Origin: Collinsella sp.
GTDB taxonomy: Bacteria > Actinomycetota > Coriobacteriia > Coriobacteriales > Coriobacteriaceae
Reading direction: 5' to 3'
Length of the DNA stretch: 64,000 nt
Assembly: GCA_019414565.1 (NCBI GenBank)
Contig: DXLU01000029.1
Span: 57,711 to 121,710 of the forward strand
Position 1 is the stretch's first letter. Every line of letters starts with the position of its first letter. Both the position numbers and the translations under genes were made by a program. The notes beneath the pieces were generated by a model. It was given only the letters and a program-made list of their open reading frames with translations. It had not been told where the DNA came from and ran no database searches. Shown here piece by piece: positions 32,865 to 44,384 of the stretch.

Positions 32865-33188
32865 GCGACCATCTCCGTTCCCGTGTTTTAAAGCGGAACA
32901 AGTATACCCGCCAACATATATCGACTCAGTCGCATTTATATCGAGCATCGCATCGTCACGCTACCGATTGGCGAATAATAGCCGCCCGCGGCAGGGGCAC
33001 CCATATACAATCCTCTATTGTTGTTTATACTACTCAATAGTTATCAGCAGCGAACACGGACCGACATATTAAACCAGCGACGCAGCAAGGCGGGGGCCTG
33101 GATACACGCAAAGCGTTGAGCAGCAACGCGTGTGTACAACGAGCTCGCCCGACGCAATACACCCCGACCTCAGGAAGCCGCTTACAGC
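32865..33188. other. Promoter interval before the GGDEF-EAL gene
   Basis: No gene seen. The plus strand has an AT-rich segment with TATACAAT near 33003-33010 and TTTATACT near 33026-33033, either possibly a -10 box. A hairpin GCGTTG-AGCAG-CAACGC lies at 33113-33129. No c-di-GMP riboswitch was recognised. Confidence 0.4.
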
Positions 33189-35906
33189 ATGGATATCGCC
33201 AGCAATTACACCGAGACGCTCGAAAAGACCATCCGTGACCTTCTCGAGCGTCAGGACGATCTGATCAGGACTGCCTTTACCGACGAGCTTACCGGTCTTG
33301 GCAACCGCGGCGGCTTTACCCGTTCCCTAGAGGAAACCTGGGAGCAGGAATTGCCCGTAACCATGGCGTTTATCGACATCGATAACCTTAAGCACTGCAA
33401 TGACATCTTTGGACACGACGAGGGCAACCGCTATATCTTGCAGGTGAGCCTCTATCTCAAGCTGTATATGAAGGTGGACGAGGCGGCATTTCGCCTGGGA
33501 GGCGACGAGTTTGCCATCCTGTCCACAATCGCGACCGAGGATGACCTTGCCGAACGTCTGGAGCACTGTCGAGAGGTCCTGCTCAAAAATAACGATTCCG
33601 AGATGCCTCACTCGTTTAGCTACGGAGTGTCACACGCCGACCCCGCCCTGGGCGAAGCCTCCAATCGCATGACGCTCGATGCCGACCATCGCATGTACGA
33701 CTACAAGCTGCGCCATGCCGTGCACCTTGATCGACGCAATATCACGCAAGTCCACGCCGACGATTTCGAAGTTAGCGATCGCATTTTCGACGCCCTTTCG
33801 ATGCTCAACGAAGGCCGCTATTTCTTTATCGAGAACCTGGACAAACATCGCACCCTTTGGTCACAAGGCGCCCTGCGCGACCTTGGTCTTCCTTCGGAGC
33901 ATATAGACAACTGCCACGATTACTGGAAAACGCGCGTCCATCCCAATGACCTCGAGGCCTATAGCGACGATATCGACCAGATCTATAACGGCTCCAAGCA
34001 CCGTCGCGTCATGCAATACCGCGTGCGCAACGCCGCCGGCGACTACGTTCTCTGCCGTGCTCGCGGGTTTCGTATCGACGGCGACGGAAATGTCCCCTCA
34101 CTCTATGTTGGCGAGCTCGTCAACCACTCGCTTGCCGAGACCGTCGACGCCGCCACGGGCCTTGGAACGCAGCGTATGTTGCTCAACGCTATCGATGCCT
34201 GCCGTCGCGACTGTTGCGAGACGGGGCTTATAGCGGTGCGCGTTCGCGGCACGACAAAGCTCAACGAGCTTTACGGAGCCGAGGCTGTCGACAACATGCT
34301 TGCCGAATACGCAGGCCGTATGCTGTCGATCACCCGTGGCAGGAGTCGCGTCTACCGCTCACGAAGCGTCCAGTTCGTCGTGCTCAGCAACGATTTGGAC
34401 CATGAGGCGTTCGAGCAACTGGTCCATCATCTAAAAGAGGCCGTTTTCGCTCCCGTTCGAATCGCGGGCGATACCATTACTCCCGTCTGTCTTGTCGTCC
34501 CGGCCTTCTACGAGCGCCTAGCCAACCAAGCGACCGCCGTTTTAGGCGAACTCGACCGTCGCCTTCGCACGGCCGGCGGGCTTGTTCCCAACGACAGCCT
34601 CCCCATACCCGAGGCGGAGCGCAAAAGCGCCATCGCCGAACGTATCGACTCACTCACGGGCCTCTATCGACCCAGCGAGTTTATGCGGCGCGCCAACGCA
34701 TTTCTCCAGACAAGGCGCGACGGCGCTTGGTGTATCGCCACCGTCGACATGGGACACATGCGACTGTTCAACGAATGGCACGGACAGGCCGAGGGCGACC
34801 GCATGCTCGCCGATGTGGGCACGGTCCTCAAGGACATCGAAAATGCCGACATGGGCGTCGCAGGATACTGGGGCCAAGACGACTTTTGCATACTCATCCC
34901 CTTTGAGCACGACACCGTCCATCAAATCTATAACAGCGTTCGCGAGGCCGTGGCCAAGCATGATGACGGCGTGGGTTTCTGGCCGTCCATGGGCGTCTAC
35001 CCCATCGACTCCAACGAGGAAATCACCATCGATGCGCAGGCCAAGGCCATGTTTACCAATCGGCGTGCAAAAAACGACTTTAAGGAGCGCATTGCCATTT
35101 TCCGCCCCGAGGAGTACGAGCGCGAAATCTCGTTCCACCGCACGCTGACCGAATTCCAGTATGCGCTCTCAAACGGCCGTATTACCTACTACCTGCAGCC
35201 CCAGGTCGACATGGAAACCGGCGAGATCACTGGCGCCGAAGCGCTCACGCGCTGGATTGACAAGGATGGCTCCCTCATTTCACCCGTCACCTTTATCCCC
35301 GCTCTCGAGGAAAGCGGTTTTGTGGTGACGCTCGACAAATACGTTTGGCAGGGCGTTGCCTCGTGGCTGCGCGGGCGCATCGATCGAGGGCTTCGCGTGG
35401 TTCCGATCTCGCTCAACGTGTCGCGCGTGGATATCCTTGCCTGCGACGTTGCCGAGCATATGGGGGCACTCGCCGACCAATACAATCTGCCGCCCGAGCT
35501 CATGCGCATCGAGATCACCGAGACGGCTTATACGGGAGAGTCCGAAGCTGTGGATAAGCTGACGGCCGACCTGCACAACCGCGGCTTCTCGACCTACATG
35601 GACGATTTTGGCACCGGCCAGTCCACGCTCGCGATGCTCAAGAACGTCAACGTCGACGTCATTAAGCTCGACCGCACGTTTGTGCCCGTCGACGGCGATC
35701 AAGGCCGTAGTGTGCAAATCATTTCATCAATGCTCGAGATGGCACAGTCGCTCCATCTGCCCGTTGTGATCGAAGGCATCGAGACAAATGAGCAGGCAAA
35801 CATGCTACGCCAAATGGGCGCCCGCTACGCTCAGGGCTTCCTCTACTACCGTCCCATGCAGGCGGAGGATTTTGAGGCATTGCTCGATGGTGGCGACAGC
35901 AACTAA
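33189..35906 (+). CDS. Multidomain c-di-GMP protein: GGDEF-PAS-GGDEF*-GGDEF*-EAL
   Basis: 905-aa cytosolic protein, no membrane helix. Domains in order: an intact GGDEF (DELTGLGNR at 32-40, RLGGDEF with GGDEF at 104-108, no RxxD inhibitory site); a PAS-like segment (about 205-320); a strongly degenerate GGDEF (about 320-470); another with GQDDF instead of GGDEF (about 485-650); and an EAL domain with EALTRW (E684), LNVSR, EITET, DDFGTG and VIEGIE intact. It could both make and degrade cyclic di-GMP. The start is uncertain: ATG at 33189 was taken, and GTG at 33132 is possible. The next gene is a shorter paralogue. Confidence 0.88.
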   Translation: MDIASNYTETLEKTIRDLLERQDDLIRTAFTDELTGLGNRGGFTRSLEETWEQELPVTMAFIDIDNLKHCNDIFGHDEGNRYILQVSLYLKLYMKVDEAAFRLGGDEFAILSTIATEDDLAERLEHCREVLLKNNDSEMPHSFSYGVSHADPALGEASNRMTLDADHRMYDYKLRHAVHLDRRNITQVHADDFEVSDRIFDALSMLNEGRYFFIENLDKHRTLWSQGALRDLGLPSEHIDNCHDYWKTRVHPNDLEAYSDDIDQIYNGSKHRRVMQYRVRNAAGDYVLCRARGFRIDGDGNVPSLYVGELVNHSLAETVDAATGLGTQRMLLNAIDACRRDCCETGLIAVRVRGTTKLNELYGAEAVDNMLAEYAGRMLSITRGRSRVYRSRSVQFVVLSNDLDHEAFEQLVHHLKEAVFAPVRIAGDTITPVCLVVPAFYERLANQATAVLGELDRRLRTAGGLVPNDSLPIPEAERKSAIAERIDSLTGLYRPSEFMRRANAFLQTRRDGAWCIATVDMGHMRLFNEWHGQAEGDRMLADVGTVLKDIENADMGVAGYWGQDDFCILIPFEHDTVHQIYNSVREAVAKHDDGVGFWPSMGVYPIDSNEEITIDAQAKAMFTNRRAKNDFKERIAIFRPEEYEREISFHRTLTEFQYALSNGRITYYLQPQVDMETGEITGAEALTRWIDKDGSLISPVTFIPALEESGFVVTLDKYVWQGVASWLRGRIDRGLRVVPISLNVSRVDILACDVAEHMGALADQYNLPPELMRIEITETAYTGESEAVDKLTADLHNRGFSTYMDDFGTGQSTLAMLKNVNVDVIKLDRTFVPVDGDQGRSVQIISSMLEMAQSLHLPVVIEGIETNEQANMLRQMGARYAQGFLYYRPMQAEDFEALLDGGDSN

Positions 35907-36030
35907 TACGCTCGCGTGCAAACGCCACCGTCGAGGGAGCGTTTGTTCCCATGAGCTAACTAATACCCCAATCTAAACCGAATTGGGAGTAAGATACAAA
36001 CCATTGTTCCATCCAAGGAGGTCATCCATC

Positions 36031-36765
36031 ATGAACGAGTCGTATCGCCTGGGCGAGCAATCAATCATCGCTCATCTTCAGCGACTTGCGAACGGGGCCT
36101 CAACCACCGAGCTCGATGTTGCCGCGCTGCCCCCGGAGCTGCGTGCCATCGGCGAGCAACTGCAGAAAACGCTCGCCATCCTGCAACAAGAACGCGAGCT
36201 GCTTGAGCACGGCGCCTATATCGACTCGCTCACCAATCTTGGCAACCGTGGCGGACTCGACCGCCATGTCGATCAGCTCTGGCGCAAAGGCACCCCCTTC
36301 ACCTGCGCCTATATCGATATCGACCGCCTTAAGCATTGCAACGATAAGTTTGGCCACGCCGAGGGCAATCGCTACATTCTGAGCATCTGCCGCGCACTCA
36401 CCGAGACAATGGAGCACGATGAGCTGCTGTTCCGTATCGGTGGAGACGAATTTGTACTTATATCCCCCACGACAGACGAAGCCGAGCTCGAGCAGCGCCT
36501 GGAGCGGACGCGTGCCAATCTTATCGAGGCAACATCGGACGGCAAGGCGCCCATGATCGCCAGCTTTAGTTTTGGCTGCTCGCGCGTCGACCCGCTTGCA
36601 GGCGATACGCGTCGCCAGATGACAAAGGACGCCGACCGCAAAATGTATCGCTACAAGCTCATGTACCGTGTGCAACAACCGGAAGAAGGCGATGCGCCGC
36701 AACGCCCGGTCACCGAACAACCCCCCCCCCCTGCAACGACCGAGTGTTCCAAGCGATCTCCATGA
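36031..36765 (+). CDS. Diguanylate cyclase, truncated reading at a poly-C tract
   Basis: 244-aa product as assembled. DSLTNLGNR and RIGGDEF (GGDEF 137-141) are intact; there is no I-site. The domain ends near residue 215, then the frame runs into an 11-C tract and ends 15 residues later (SP then TGA). The start at 36031 follows AAGGAGG at 9-bp spacing. It is paralogous to the N-terminal third of the preceding protein. After the tract, DNA in another frame encodes exactly the PAS and degenerate GGDEF that follow in the paralogue. So this may be one state of a phase-variable gene, a frameshifted gene, or an assembly error in the C run. Confidence 0.85.
   Translation: MNESYRLGEQSIIAHLQRLANGASTTELDVAALPPELRAIGEQLQKTLAILQQERELLEHGAYIDSLTNLGNRGGLDRHVDQLWRKGTPFTCAYIDIDRLKHCNDKFGHAEGNRYILSICRALTETMEHDELLFRIGGDEFVLISPTTDEAELEQRLERTRANLIEATSDGKAPMIASFSFGCSRVDPLAGDTRRQMTKDADRKMYRYKLMYRVQQPEEGDAPQRPVTEQPPPPATTECSKRSP
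36721..36731 (+). repeat. C11 homopolymer tract inside a GGDEF gene
   Basis: Eleven consecutive C at codon 230 of the diguanylate cyclase frame. One extra C (C12) or two fewer (C9) would join the two frames into a single open reading frame. Such tracts slip during replication and switch genes on and off in other bacteria. Confidence 0.9.
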
Positions 36766-37565
36766 GCTCCGAGACACGCTATCCGTTCATCATTAACCTC
36801 GACACCGGCGAATCGCAATGGTCGGTTAATGCCGTGCGCGATTTTGACCTACCCTCCCAGCATCCCTACAACTCGCTCGATATATGGCTTGCCCGTGTTC
36901 ACCCCGAAGACCGCGACAACGTACGTGCCGAGCTCGATATGGTGGTAAACGGCACGTGGCACTTCCACTGCATGCAGTATCGCGTCATGAATACCGCCGG
37001 AAAATACGCGCTTTGCGACTGCACAGGTTACCGCCTGGACGGCACCGATACCGAGCCCAACATGTATGTGGGCATTGTCACCAACCGAAGCTTGGCAGAT
37101 ACGACCGATTCCGTGACCGGTCTGGGCGATATCCATGCCCTGGTCAACGCCATTGGCGAGATGCGTCGCGTGGCACGAAACGCGGGCTTGATCGCCATTA
37201 AAATCGACGAAATCGCACAGGTCAATGCCCGCTTTGGCTTTGATGCAGGCGACCGCGTTTTGGCAGAAAGCGCCGCCTGCCTCATGGATTGCTCGCGCGG
37301 CAAGGGTCGTCTGTTCCGCTCGACCGGACCGATGTTCGTGGCGCTCTTTGACGAGCTTGATCCCGAAGAGACCGACGCGGTTGCAGACGAAATCGAACGG
37401 TTCTTGGGATCGCCCGTGCTCCTCGGCTCATTTGAATATCAGCCGCCCCTTCGCGTGGCGACGCTTCATCTGGACGCCGTCGACCGACAGCCCGTTTCCA
37501 TTTTGAACGAACTTAATGCGCTGATTAGAGAGGCGCCACAGGTACCGGGCACCAAGCTGGACTAG
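36732..37565 (+). pseudogene. Out-of-frame continuation: PAS + degenerate GGDEF
   Basis: Reading from the first codon after the C tract gives about 277 residues. They begin CNDRVFQAISM, which lines up with SDRIFDALSM of the intact paralogue at 33189, and stay similar (LDTGESQWSVNAVRDFDLPSQ, RVHPEDRDN, YRVMNTAGKYALC) to the end of the degenerate GGDEF. No good ribosome site is visible before the internal GTG at 36744, so separate translation is unlikely. It is best seen as the 3' part of the gene at 36031, expressed only when the tract length restores the frame. The EAL part of the paralogue is absent. Confidence 0.8.
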
Positions 37566-37574
37566 CGTTATGGA

Positions 37575-37609
37575 GCGCGATGCGAAACACAGCCCGTTTC
37601 GCATCGCGC
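37575..37609 (+). terminator. 14-bp perfect hairpin after the GGDEF gene
   Basis: GCGCGATGCGAAAC and GTTTCGCATCGCGC with a 7-base loop lie 10 bp after the stop codon. No T-run follows, so termination is uncertain. Confidence 0.55.
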
Positions 37610-37676
37610 CCCACGCCATCTGCCCGCTCGTGCGATAATCCTCCGCAGAAGTCACCGACAGCAGAGGGAGTTAGTG

Positions 37677-38300
37677 ATGAAGGTTCTTTTGGTCAATGGC
37701 AGCCCCAAGGCAAACGGCAACACCGCCCGCGCACTCGCCGAGGTCGCCAAGCAGCTCAACGCCGAGGGTATCGATACCGAGATGTTTCAGCTGGGCGCCA
37801 AGCCTATTCGCGATTGCATCGGGTGCGGCCAGTGCGGCAAGCTCGATTGCCGCTGCACCTTTGACGACGATGTAGTCAACGAGCTGATTGCCGCTGCCGA
37901 GCAGGCAGACGGCTTTGTCTTTGGCTCGCCCGTCTACTATGCGCACCCCAGCGGACGCATCCTCTCGGCACTCGACCGCGCATTCTATGCAGGCAGCAAG
38001 GCCTTTGCGCACAAGCCGGGCGCCGCTGTCGCCGTTGCCCGTCGCGGTGGCACGTCGACCACCTTCGATGTGCTCAACAAGTACTTCACCATCAACCAGA
38101 TGCCCGTGGTGGCATCCACCTACTGGAACAACGTCTTTGGCGCCATGCCGGGCGAGGCCGCCCAGGACGCCGAAGGCCTTGCCACCATGCGAAACATCGG
38201 CAAAAACATGGCCTGGCTGCTGCGTTGCATCGAGGTGGGAAAGTCCGCCGGCATCGAAGCGCCCCAGGCCGATCGCGCTAGGACCAACTTCATCAGGTAG
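37677..38300 (+). CDS. NAD(P)H-dependent FMN reductase / iron-sulphur flavoprotein
   Basis: 207-aa flavodoxin-fold protein. NGSPKANGNTARAL binds the FMN phosphate, and GSPVYYAHPSG lies at the flavin edge. A cysteine cluster CIGCGQCGKLDCRC (C47, C50, C53, C58, C60) could hold a 4Fe-4S cluster, as in archaeal-type iron-sulphur flavoproteins; a role as multimeric flavodoxin or nitroreductase-like enzyme is plausible. The start at 37677 has GAGGGAG six bases upstream. The next gene follows 17 bp after the stop. Confidence 0.87.
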   Translation: MKVLLVNGSPKANGNTARALAEVAKQLNAEGIDTEMFQLGAKPIRDCIGCGQCGKLDCRCTFDDDVVNELIAAAEQADGFVFGSPVYYAHPSGRILSALDRAFYAGSKAFAHKPGAAVAVARRGGTSTTFDVLNKYFTINQMPVVASTYWNNVFGAMPGEAAQDAEGLATMRNIGKNMAWLLRCIEVGKSAGIEAPQADRARTNFIR

Positions 38301-38317
38301 AACGGCGGAACATAGAT

Positions 38318-38659
38318 ATGAATATTCAAATTTTCGGGACTAAGAAGTCCTTCGATACCAAGAAGGCCCAGCGTTATTTTAAGGAGCGCCGCATTAAGGT
38401 GCAGTTTATCGACCTTAAGGAAAAGGAGATGAGCAAGGGCGAGCTCACGAGCGTGATGCAGGCGGTCGGCGGCATCGACAAGCTGCTCAACCCCAAAGCC
38501 AAGGACGAGGAGACGCTCGCGCTCATCCAGCACCTCACCCCTAGCCAGCGCTTCGACAAGTTGCTCGAGAACCAGCAGGTTCTAGCCGAGCCCATCGTGC
38601 GCAACGGCAAAAAGGCCACCGTCGGTTATTGCCCCGATGTATGGGGAGCCTGGGAGTAG
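38318..38659 (+). CDS. ArsC/Spx-family protein lacking the catalytic cysteine
   Basis: 113-aa thioredoxin-fold protein of the ArsC/Spx/YffB family (IQIFGTKKSFDTKKAQRYFKERRIKVQFIDLKEK, then KATVGYCPDVWGAW). The family has Cys just after TKK; here it is Ser (S11). The remaining Cys is near the C terminus (GYCPD). Arsenate reduction by the classic mechanism is therefore unlikely. It may be an RNA polymerase-binding Spx-like regulator or an inactive relative. The ribosome site is weak (GGCGGAAC). It follows the flavoprotein gene and may share its transcript. Confidence 0.8.
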   Translation: MNIQIFGTKKSFDTKKAQRYFKERRIKVQFIDLKEKEMSKGELTSVMQAVGGIDKLLNPKAKDEETLALIQHLTPSQRFDKLLENQQVLAEPIVRNGKKATVGYCPDVWGAWE

Positions 38660-38745
38660 CCTGTGTTATTTGCCGGCGCGTGGGTATAAGAGCAGGCGTT
38701 TGGCATAAGATTTAACTGTAAGCCATGTCTAACAAAGGAGGGCAC

Positions 38746-39876
38746 ATGCCCAACAGACCCGTGAAGATCATCATGCTTACCGGATACCTCGGTGCCGGCA
38801 AGACCACGCTGCTCAACCACATCCTCGCTAACGACGGCGGCATCCGCGCCGCCGTGATCGTCAACGATATCGGCGAGATCAACGTCGACGCCAGCCTTAT
38901 CGCCGACGGCGGCCTTTCCGAGACCGACGACCTCATCCCGCTCACCAACGGCTGCATCTGCTGCACGCTTTCGGACGATCTGGCCAACCAGCTGCAGGGC
39001 ATCGCCGATTCGGGCAAGTTCGACTACATCATCATCGAGGCCTCGGGTATTTGCGAGCCCATCCCCATCGCCTACACCATCTCGAGCTTCTGCGACGAGG
39101 CCAAGGTGGGCGGCGAGCCCAAGCTCGCGCTCGACAACATCGTGGCCGTGGTCGACTGCGCCCGCATGTACGACGAGTTCAACGGCGGTCGCGATCTGCT
39201 AGCCGAGGATATCGACGAGGACGACATCGAGAGCCTGCTCATCCAGCAGATCGAGTTTTGCTCCACGCTGATTCTTAATAAGACTGACACCGTCACCCCT
39301 GAGCAGATCGCAGAGCTCAAAGCCATCGTGCGCAGCCTGCAGAAGGACGCCGTGATCGTCGAAGCTCAAAACGGCGAGGTCCCCATGGAGGAGCTGCTCG
39401 ACACCGAACGCTTCGACTTTATGCGCGCCTACAACTCCGCCGCCTGGATCGAGGCCATGGAGCATCCCGAGGAGCACGACGACCCCGAGGTGCTCGAGTA
39501 CGACATCGAGACCTTTGTGTACTCGCGCCGCAAGCCGTTTGACCTGCAGAAGTTCACCGATTTTGTTGAGCAGGAGTGGCCCGACGAAGTCATTCGCGTC
39601 AAGGGCCCGCTGTGGCAGACCGGCGATCCGGACATGTGCTACATGTTTGAGCAGGCCGGCCACCAGATGCGCCTGATGGAGAACGGTCTGTTCGTTGACT
39701 CCGCGCCCGAGGGCGAGAAGCAGAAGATCATCGACGAGAACCCCGAAATCATGCAGATTTGGGACGACGAGACGGGCGACCGCATGACGAGCCTGTGCAT
39801 CATCGGCCGTCACATGGACAAGGACGCACTCATCGCCTCCCTCGATGCCTGCCTGACCGACTGGCACCGCGCCTAG
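38746..39876 (+). CDS. CobW/ZNG1-family metal chaperone GTPase
   Basis: 376-aa G3E GTPase. Walker A is GYLGAGKTTLLNH, the metal motif is GCICCTL, the switch contains EASGICEPIPIAY, and the guanine motif NKTD is present. The C-terminal CobW domain carries FVYSRRKPFDLQKF. It likely delivers zinc or cobalt to client enzymes. The start at 38746 follows AAAGGAGG. No Zur box or zinc transporter was recognised nearby. Confidence 0.88.
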   Translation: MPNRPVKIIMLTGYLGAGKTTLLNHILANDGGIRAAVIVNDIGEINVDASLIADGGLSETDDLIPLTNGCICCTLSDDLANQLQGIADSGKFDYIIIEASGICEPIPIAYTISSFCDEAKVGGEPKLALDNIVAVVDCARMYDEFNGGRDLLAEDIDEDDIESLLIQQIEFCSTLILNKTDTVTPEQIAELKAIVRSLQKDAVIVEAQNGEVPMEELLDTERFDFMRAYNSAAWIEAMEHPEEHDDPEVLEYDIETFVYSRRKPFDLQKFTDFVEQEWPDEVIRVKGPLWQTGDPDMCYMFEQAGHQMRLMENGLFVDSAPEGEKQKIIDENPEIMQIWDDETGDRMTSLCIIGRHMDKDALIASLDACLTDWHRA

Positions 39877-39915
39877 GTTTATCCAAGCGAGTATTTTTCC
39901 GCCTACGTAACCGCC

Positions 39916-39950
39916 AAACCACCACGAAGGTGCCCTTCGTGGTGGTTTTT
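39916..39950 (+). terminator. Terminator between the CobW-like gene and trmL
   Basis: AACCACCACGAAGG and CCTTCGTGGTGGTT form a perfect 14-bp stem with loop TGC and T5 after it; trmL follows 22 bp downstream. Confidence 0.92.
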
Positions 39951-39971
39951 CGTTCTGAGCCAAGGAGATTC

Positions 39972-40571
39972 ATGTTCAACATTGTGCTGTATGCGCCCGA
40001 GATTCCGGCCAATACGGGCAATATCGGCCGCACTTGCGTGGTTACCGGTACCCGCCTGCATCTGGTGGAGCCGCTGGGGTTTTCGCTCGACGACAAGACA
40101 GTGCGTCGCGCCGGCCTGGGCTACTGGCAAAACTTGGACGTGACGACCTATGCCGGCTGGGAGGATTTCCTTGCGCGCAACGGCCTCTCCCCCGCCGACG
40201 AGCGCCTGCATCTGCTGACCAAAAAGGCACGCCGCACCTATGCGCAAAGCACCTACCGCGACGGCGACTACTTGGTCTTTGGCAGCGAGAGCTCAGGCAT
40301 CCCCGAGCCACTGCTTGCCGCGGAGTCCGAGCGCTGCGAGCGCATCCCGATGCTGCGCGATTACGATTCGCTTGACAACGCCGAGACATGGGAAGCCCAC
40401 GAGGAATCGCTAGGGCATACCGAGGACAGCCACGAGGCCATCCTTCGGCAGGATATCTGCGGCAACTTTGTAGACCCGGACGACTACCGCATCAGCGCCC
40501 TCAACCTCTCCAACAGCGCCGCCATCGTCCTCTACGAGGCCCTCCGCCAGACAGGCTTCCCCGGCATGTGA
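39972..40571 (+). CDS. trmL: tRNA (cytidine/uridine-2'-O-)-methyltransferase TrmL
   Basis: 199-aa SPOUT methyltransferase that methylates the wobble base of tRNA-Leu. Motifs are PEIPANTGNIGRTCVVTG, LVEPLGFSLDDKTVRRAGLGYW, VFGSESSGIPE and the knot segment ALNLSNSAAIVLYEALRQ. It is about 40 residues longer than usual, owing to an acidic insert (about 125-165: DSLDNAETWEAHEESLGHTED) before the knot. The start follows AAGGAGATTC. Its TGA stop lies inside a 31-bp palindrome. Confidence 0.9.
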   Translation: MFNIVLYAPEIPANTGNIGRTCVVTGTRLHLVEPLGFSLDDKTVRRAGLGYWQNLDVTTYAGWEDFLARNGLSPADERLHLLTKKARRTYAQSTYRDGDYLVFGSESSGIPEPLLAAESERCERIPMLRDYDSLDNAETWEAHEESLGHTEDSHEAILRQDICGNFVDPDDYRISALNLSNSAAIVLYEALRQTGFPGM

Positions 40572-40596
40572 CAAAGGGACTGTCCCTTTGTCACAT
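40566..40596. repeat. 31-bp palindrome, copy P1
   Basis: ATGTGACAAAGGGAC-T-GTCCCTTTGTCACAT, perfect 15-bp arms. It contains the last codon and stop of trmL (ATG TGA). It is the upstream neighbour of an ATPase gene. Confidence 0.9.
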
Positions 40597-40682
40597 TGAT
40601 GCACCAAATAACGAGCCGTCGCTTTTAATCAGAATTAACTAGAATAAAATGGAGTTAAACGGCGATGTGAAAGGAGAGCCTT

Positions 40683-41783
40683 GTGGAATATCTCGAGAAC
40701 CCGTTTACCCCCAGTTTTGGTGAGGTTCCTGCCCATCTCGCCGGCAGACAACAGATTATTCGGGATTTGGACCGTGCCTTCTTGAGCCAGCGTAGACGCC
40801 CGGAATTGACCTCGATCTTCTCAGGCGCGCGTGGAACCGGTAAAACCGCTCTCATGTCGTCGCTCGCAACAAGGGCGGAATCCCACGGCTGGATAGCGGT
40901 AAAGACGACCGCGCTCTCGGGAATGCTTGAGGAAATCGAGCTCGGGGCGAAACGTGCTGCAGGCCATCTCATCAACCCGTCTAACAACTTCGAAGTCACC
41001 GGTCTCGGAATCGCGCCGCTCGGCAGTATCGAGGTCAATCGCGTTCACGATGCCTCGACTTGGCGTTATCGCATGAGCGACATCATCGACCAGCTCAACG
41101 AAACGGGCACCGGTCTACTCGTCACGGTTGATGAGGTCGACCCGACGCTCGACGAGATGATCCAGCTCGCAGCCACGTATCAGCACTTTGTGACCGATGG
41201 GAAACGCGTCGCTCTACTCATGGCGGGACTTCCCAACAACGTCTCGACGTTGCTGAACCACAAGACGGTCTCGTTCCTTCGTCGCGCCCAGCAATATCAT
41301 CTGGGGCGTATCGCCGACTACGATGTACGCGAGGCCTTGATCCGAACGATCCAGGAAAACGACCGTCTGGCGGATGCCGAGGGAATCGATAAGGCCGTTC
41401 GCTCGATTTCGGGCTTTCCTTTCCTTTTGCAGCTTGTGGGTTACCGCGCCTGGGATCTCACGAGCAACTCGAGGGAAATATCATCTCGCGACTTTGACCA
41501 GGGAATCAAAATCGCACGCGACGAAATGGACGACCGGATCCTCGCGGCGACCTATCGGGAACTCACTGCAGAGGACAAGCGATTTCTCATCGCCATGCTC
41601 GATGACGAGAAAGAGTCCACCACCGCTGACCTTGTCGAGCGCCTTAAGCGTTCGCCGCAACAGGTCTCCCGCTACCGACGCCGCATGATAGACGCCGGCA
41701 TCATTGGAGAACGCGGGCGCGGAATCGTCGCTTTTGAATTACCGTTCTTCCGCGACTATCTCGCCGCTCAATGCGTGAAATAG
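40683..41783 (+). CDS. AAA/ORC-type ATPase of unknown role (ATPase 1)
   Basis: 366-aa P-loop ATPase. Walker A is GARGTGKTAL, Walker B is LLVTVDEVD, and sensor-like LMAGLPNNVSTLLNHKTVSFLRRAQ follows. The C-terminal end is a winged helix (TADLVERLKRSPQQVSRYRRRMIDAGII). The order, AAA core then winged helix, is like ORC1/Cdc6 or AAA_16 proteins. GTG start with AAAGGAGAG. TTAACT and AGTTAA lie 12 bp apart upstream. It is related to the gene at 44384, and each is bracketed by the same palindromes. Function unknown; stress, defence or signalling are all possible. Confidence 0.82.
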   Translation: MEYLENPFTPSFGEVPAHLAGRQQIIRDLDRAFLSQRRRPELTSIFSGARGTGKTALMSSLATRAESHGWIAVKTTALSGMLEEIELGAKRAAGHLINPSNNFEVTGLGIAPLGSIEVNRVHDASTWRYRMSDIIDQLNETGTGLLVTVDEVDPTLDEMIQLAATYQHFVTDGKRVALLMAGLPNNVSTLLNHKTVSFLRRAQQYHLGRIADYDVREALIRTIQENDRLADAEGIDKAVRSISGFPFLLQLVGYRAWDLTSNSREISSRDFDQGIKIARDEMDDRILAATYRELTAEDKRFLIAMLDDEKESTTADLVERLKRSPQQVSRYRRRMIDAGIIGERGRGIVAFELPFFRDYLAAQCVK

Positions 41784-41790
41784 GCATCGG

Positions 41791-41821
41791 ATGCGACAAA
41801 GGGACTGTCCCTTTGTCGCAT
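41791..41821. repeat. 31-bp palindrome, copy P2
   Basis: ATGCGACAAAGGGAC-T-GTCCCTTTGTCGCAT. The fourth base of each arm has changed T to C and A to G together, compared with P1. It lies 7 bp after the ATPase 1 stop and 4 bp before the UvrA-like stop. Confidence 0.9.
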
Positions 41822-41825
41822 TCGG

Positions 41826-44318
<2,493 letters not shown>

Positions 44319-44353
44319 CGCTTCCCTTCCTGTTAATCGAATGTGACAAAGGA

Positions 44354-44384
44354 ATGTGACAAAGGGACAGTCCCTTTGTCACAT
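44354..44384. repeat. 31-bp palindrome, copy P3
   Basis: ATGTGACAAAGGGAC-A-GTCCCTTTGTCACAT, perfect arms, central A. It is preceded by an extra partial copy of its left arm (ATGTGACAAAGGA, 44341-44353). It abuts the TGA stop of ATPase 2. Confidence 0.9.

Noticed and set aside
33113..33129. c-di-GMP riboswitch before the GGDEF-EAL gene
   Set aside because: Only a simple hairpin is present; the GEMM core is absent.
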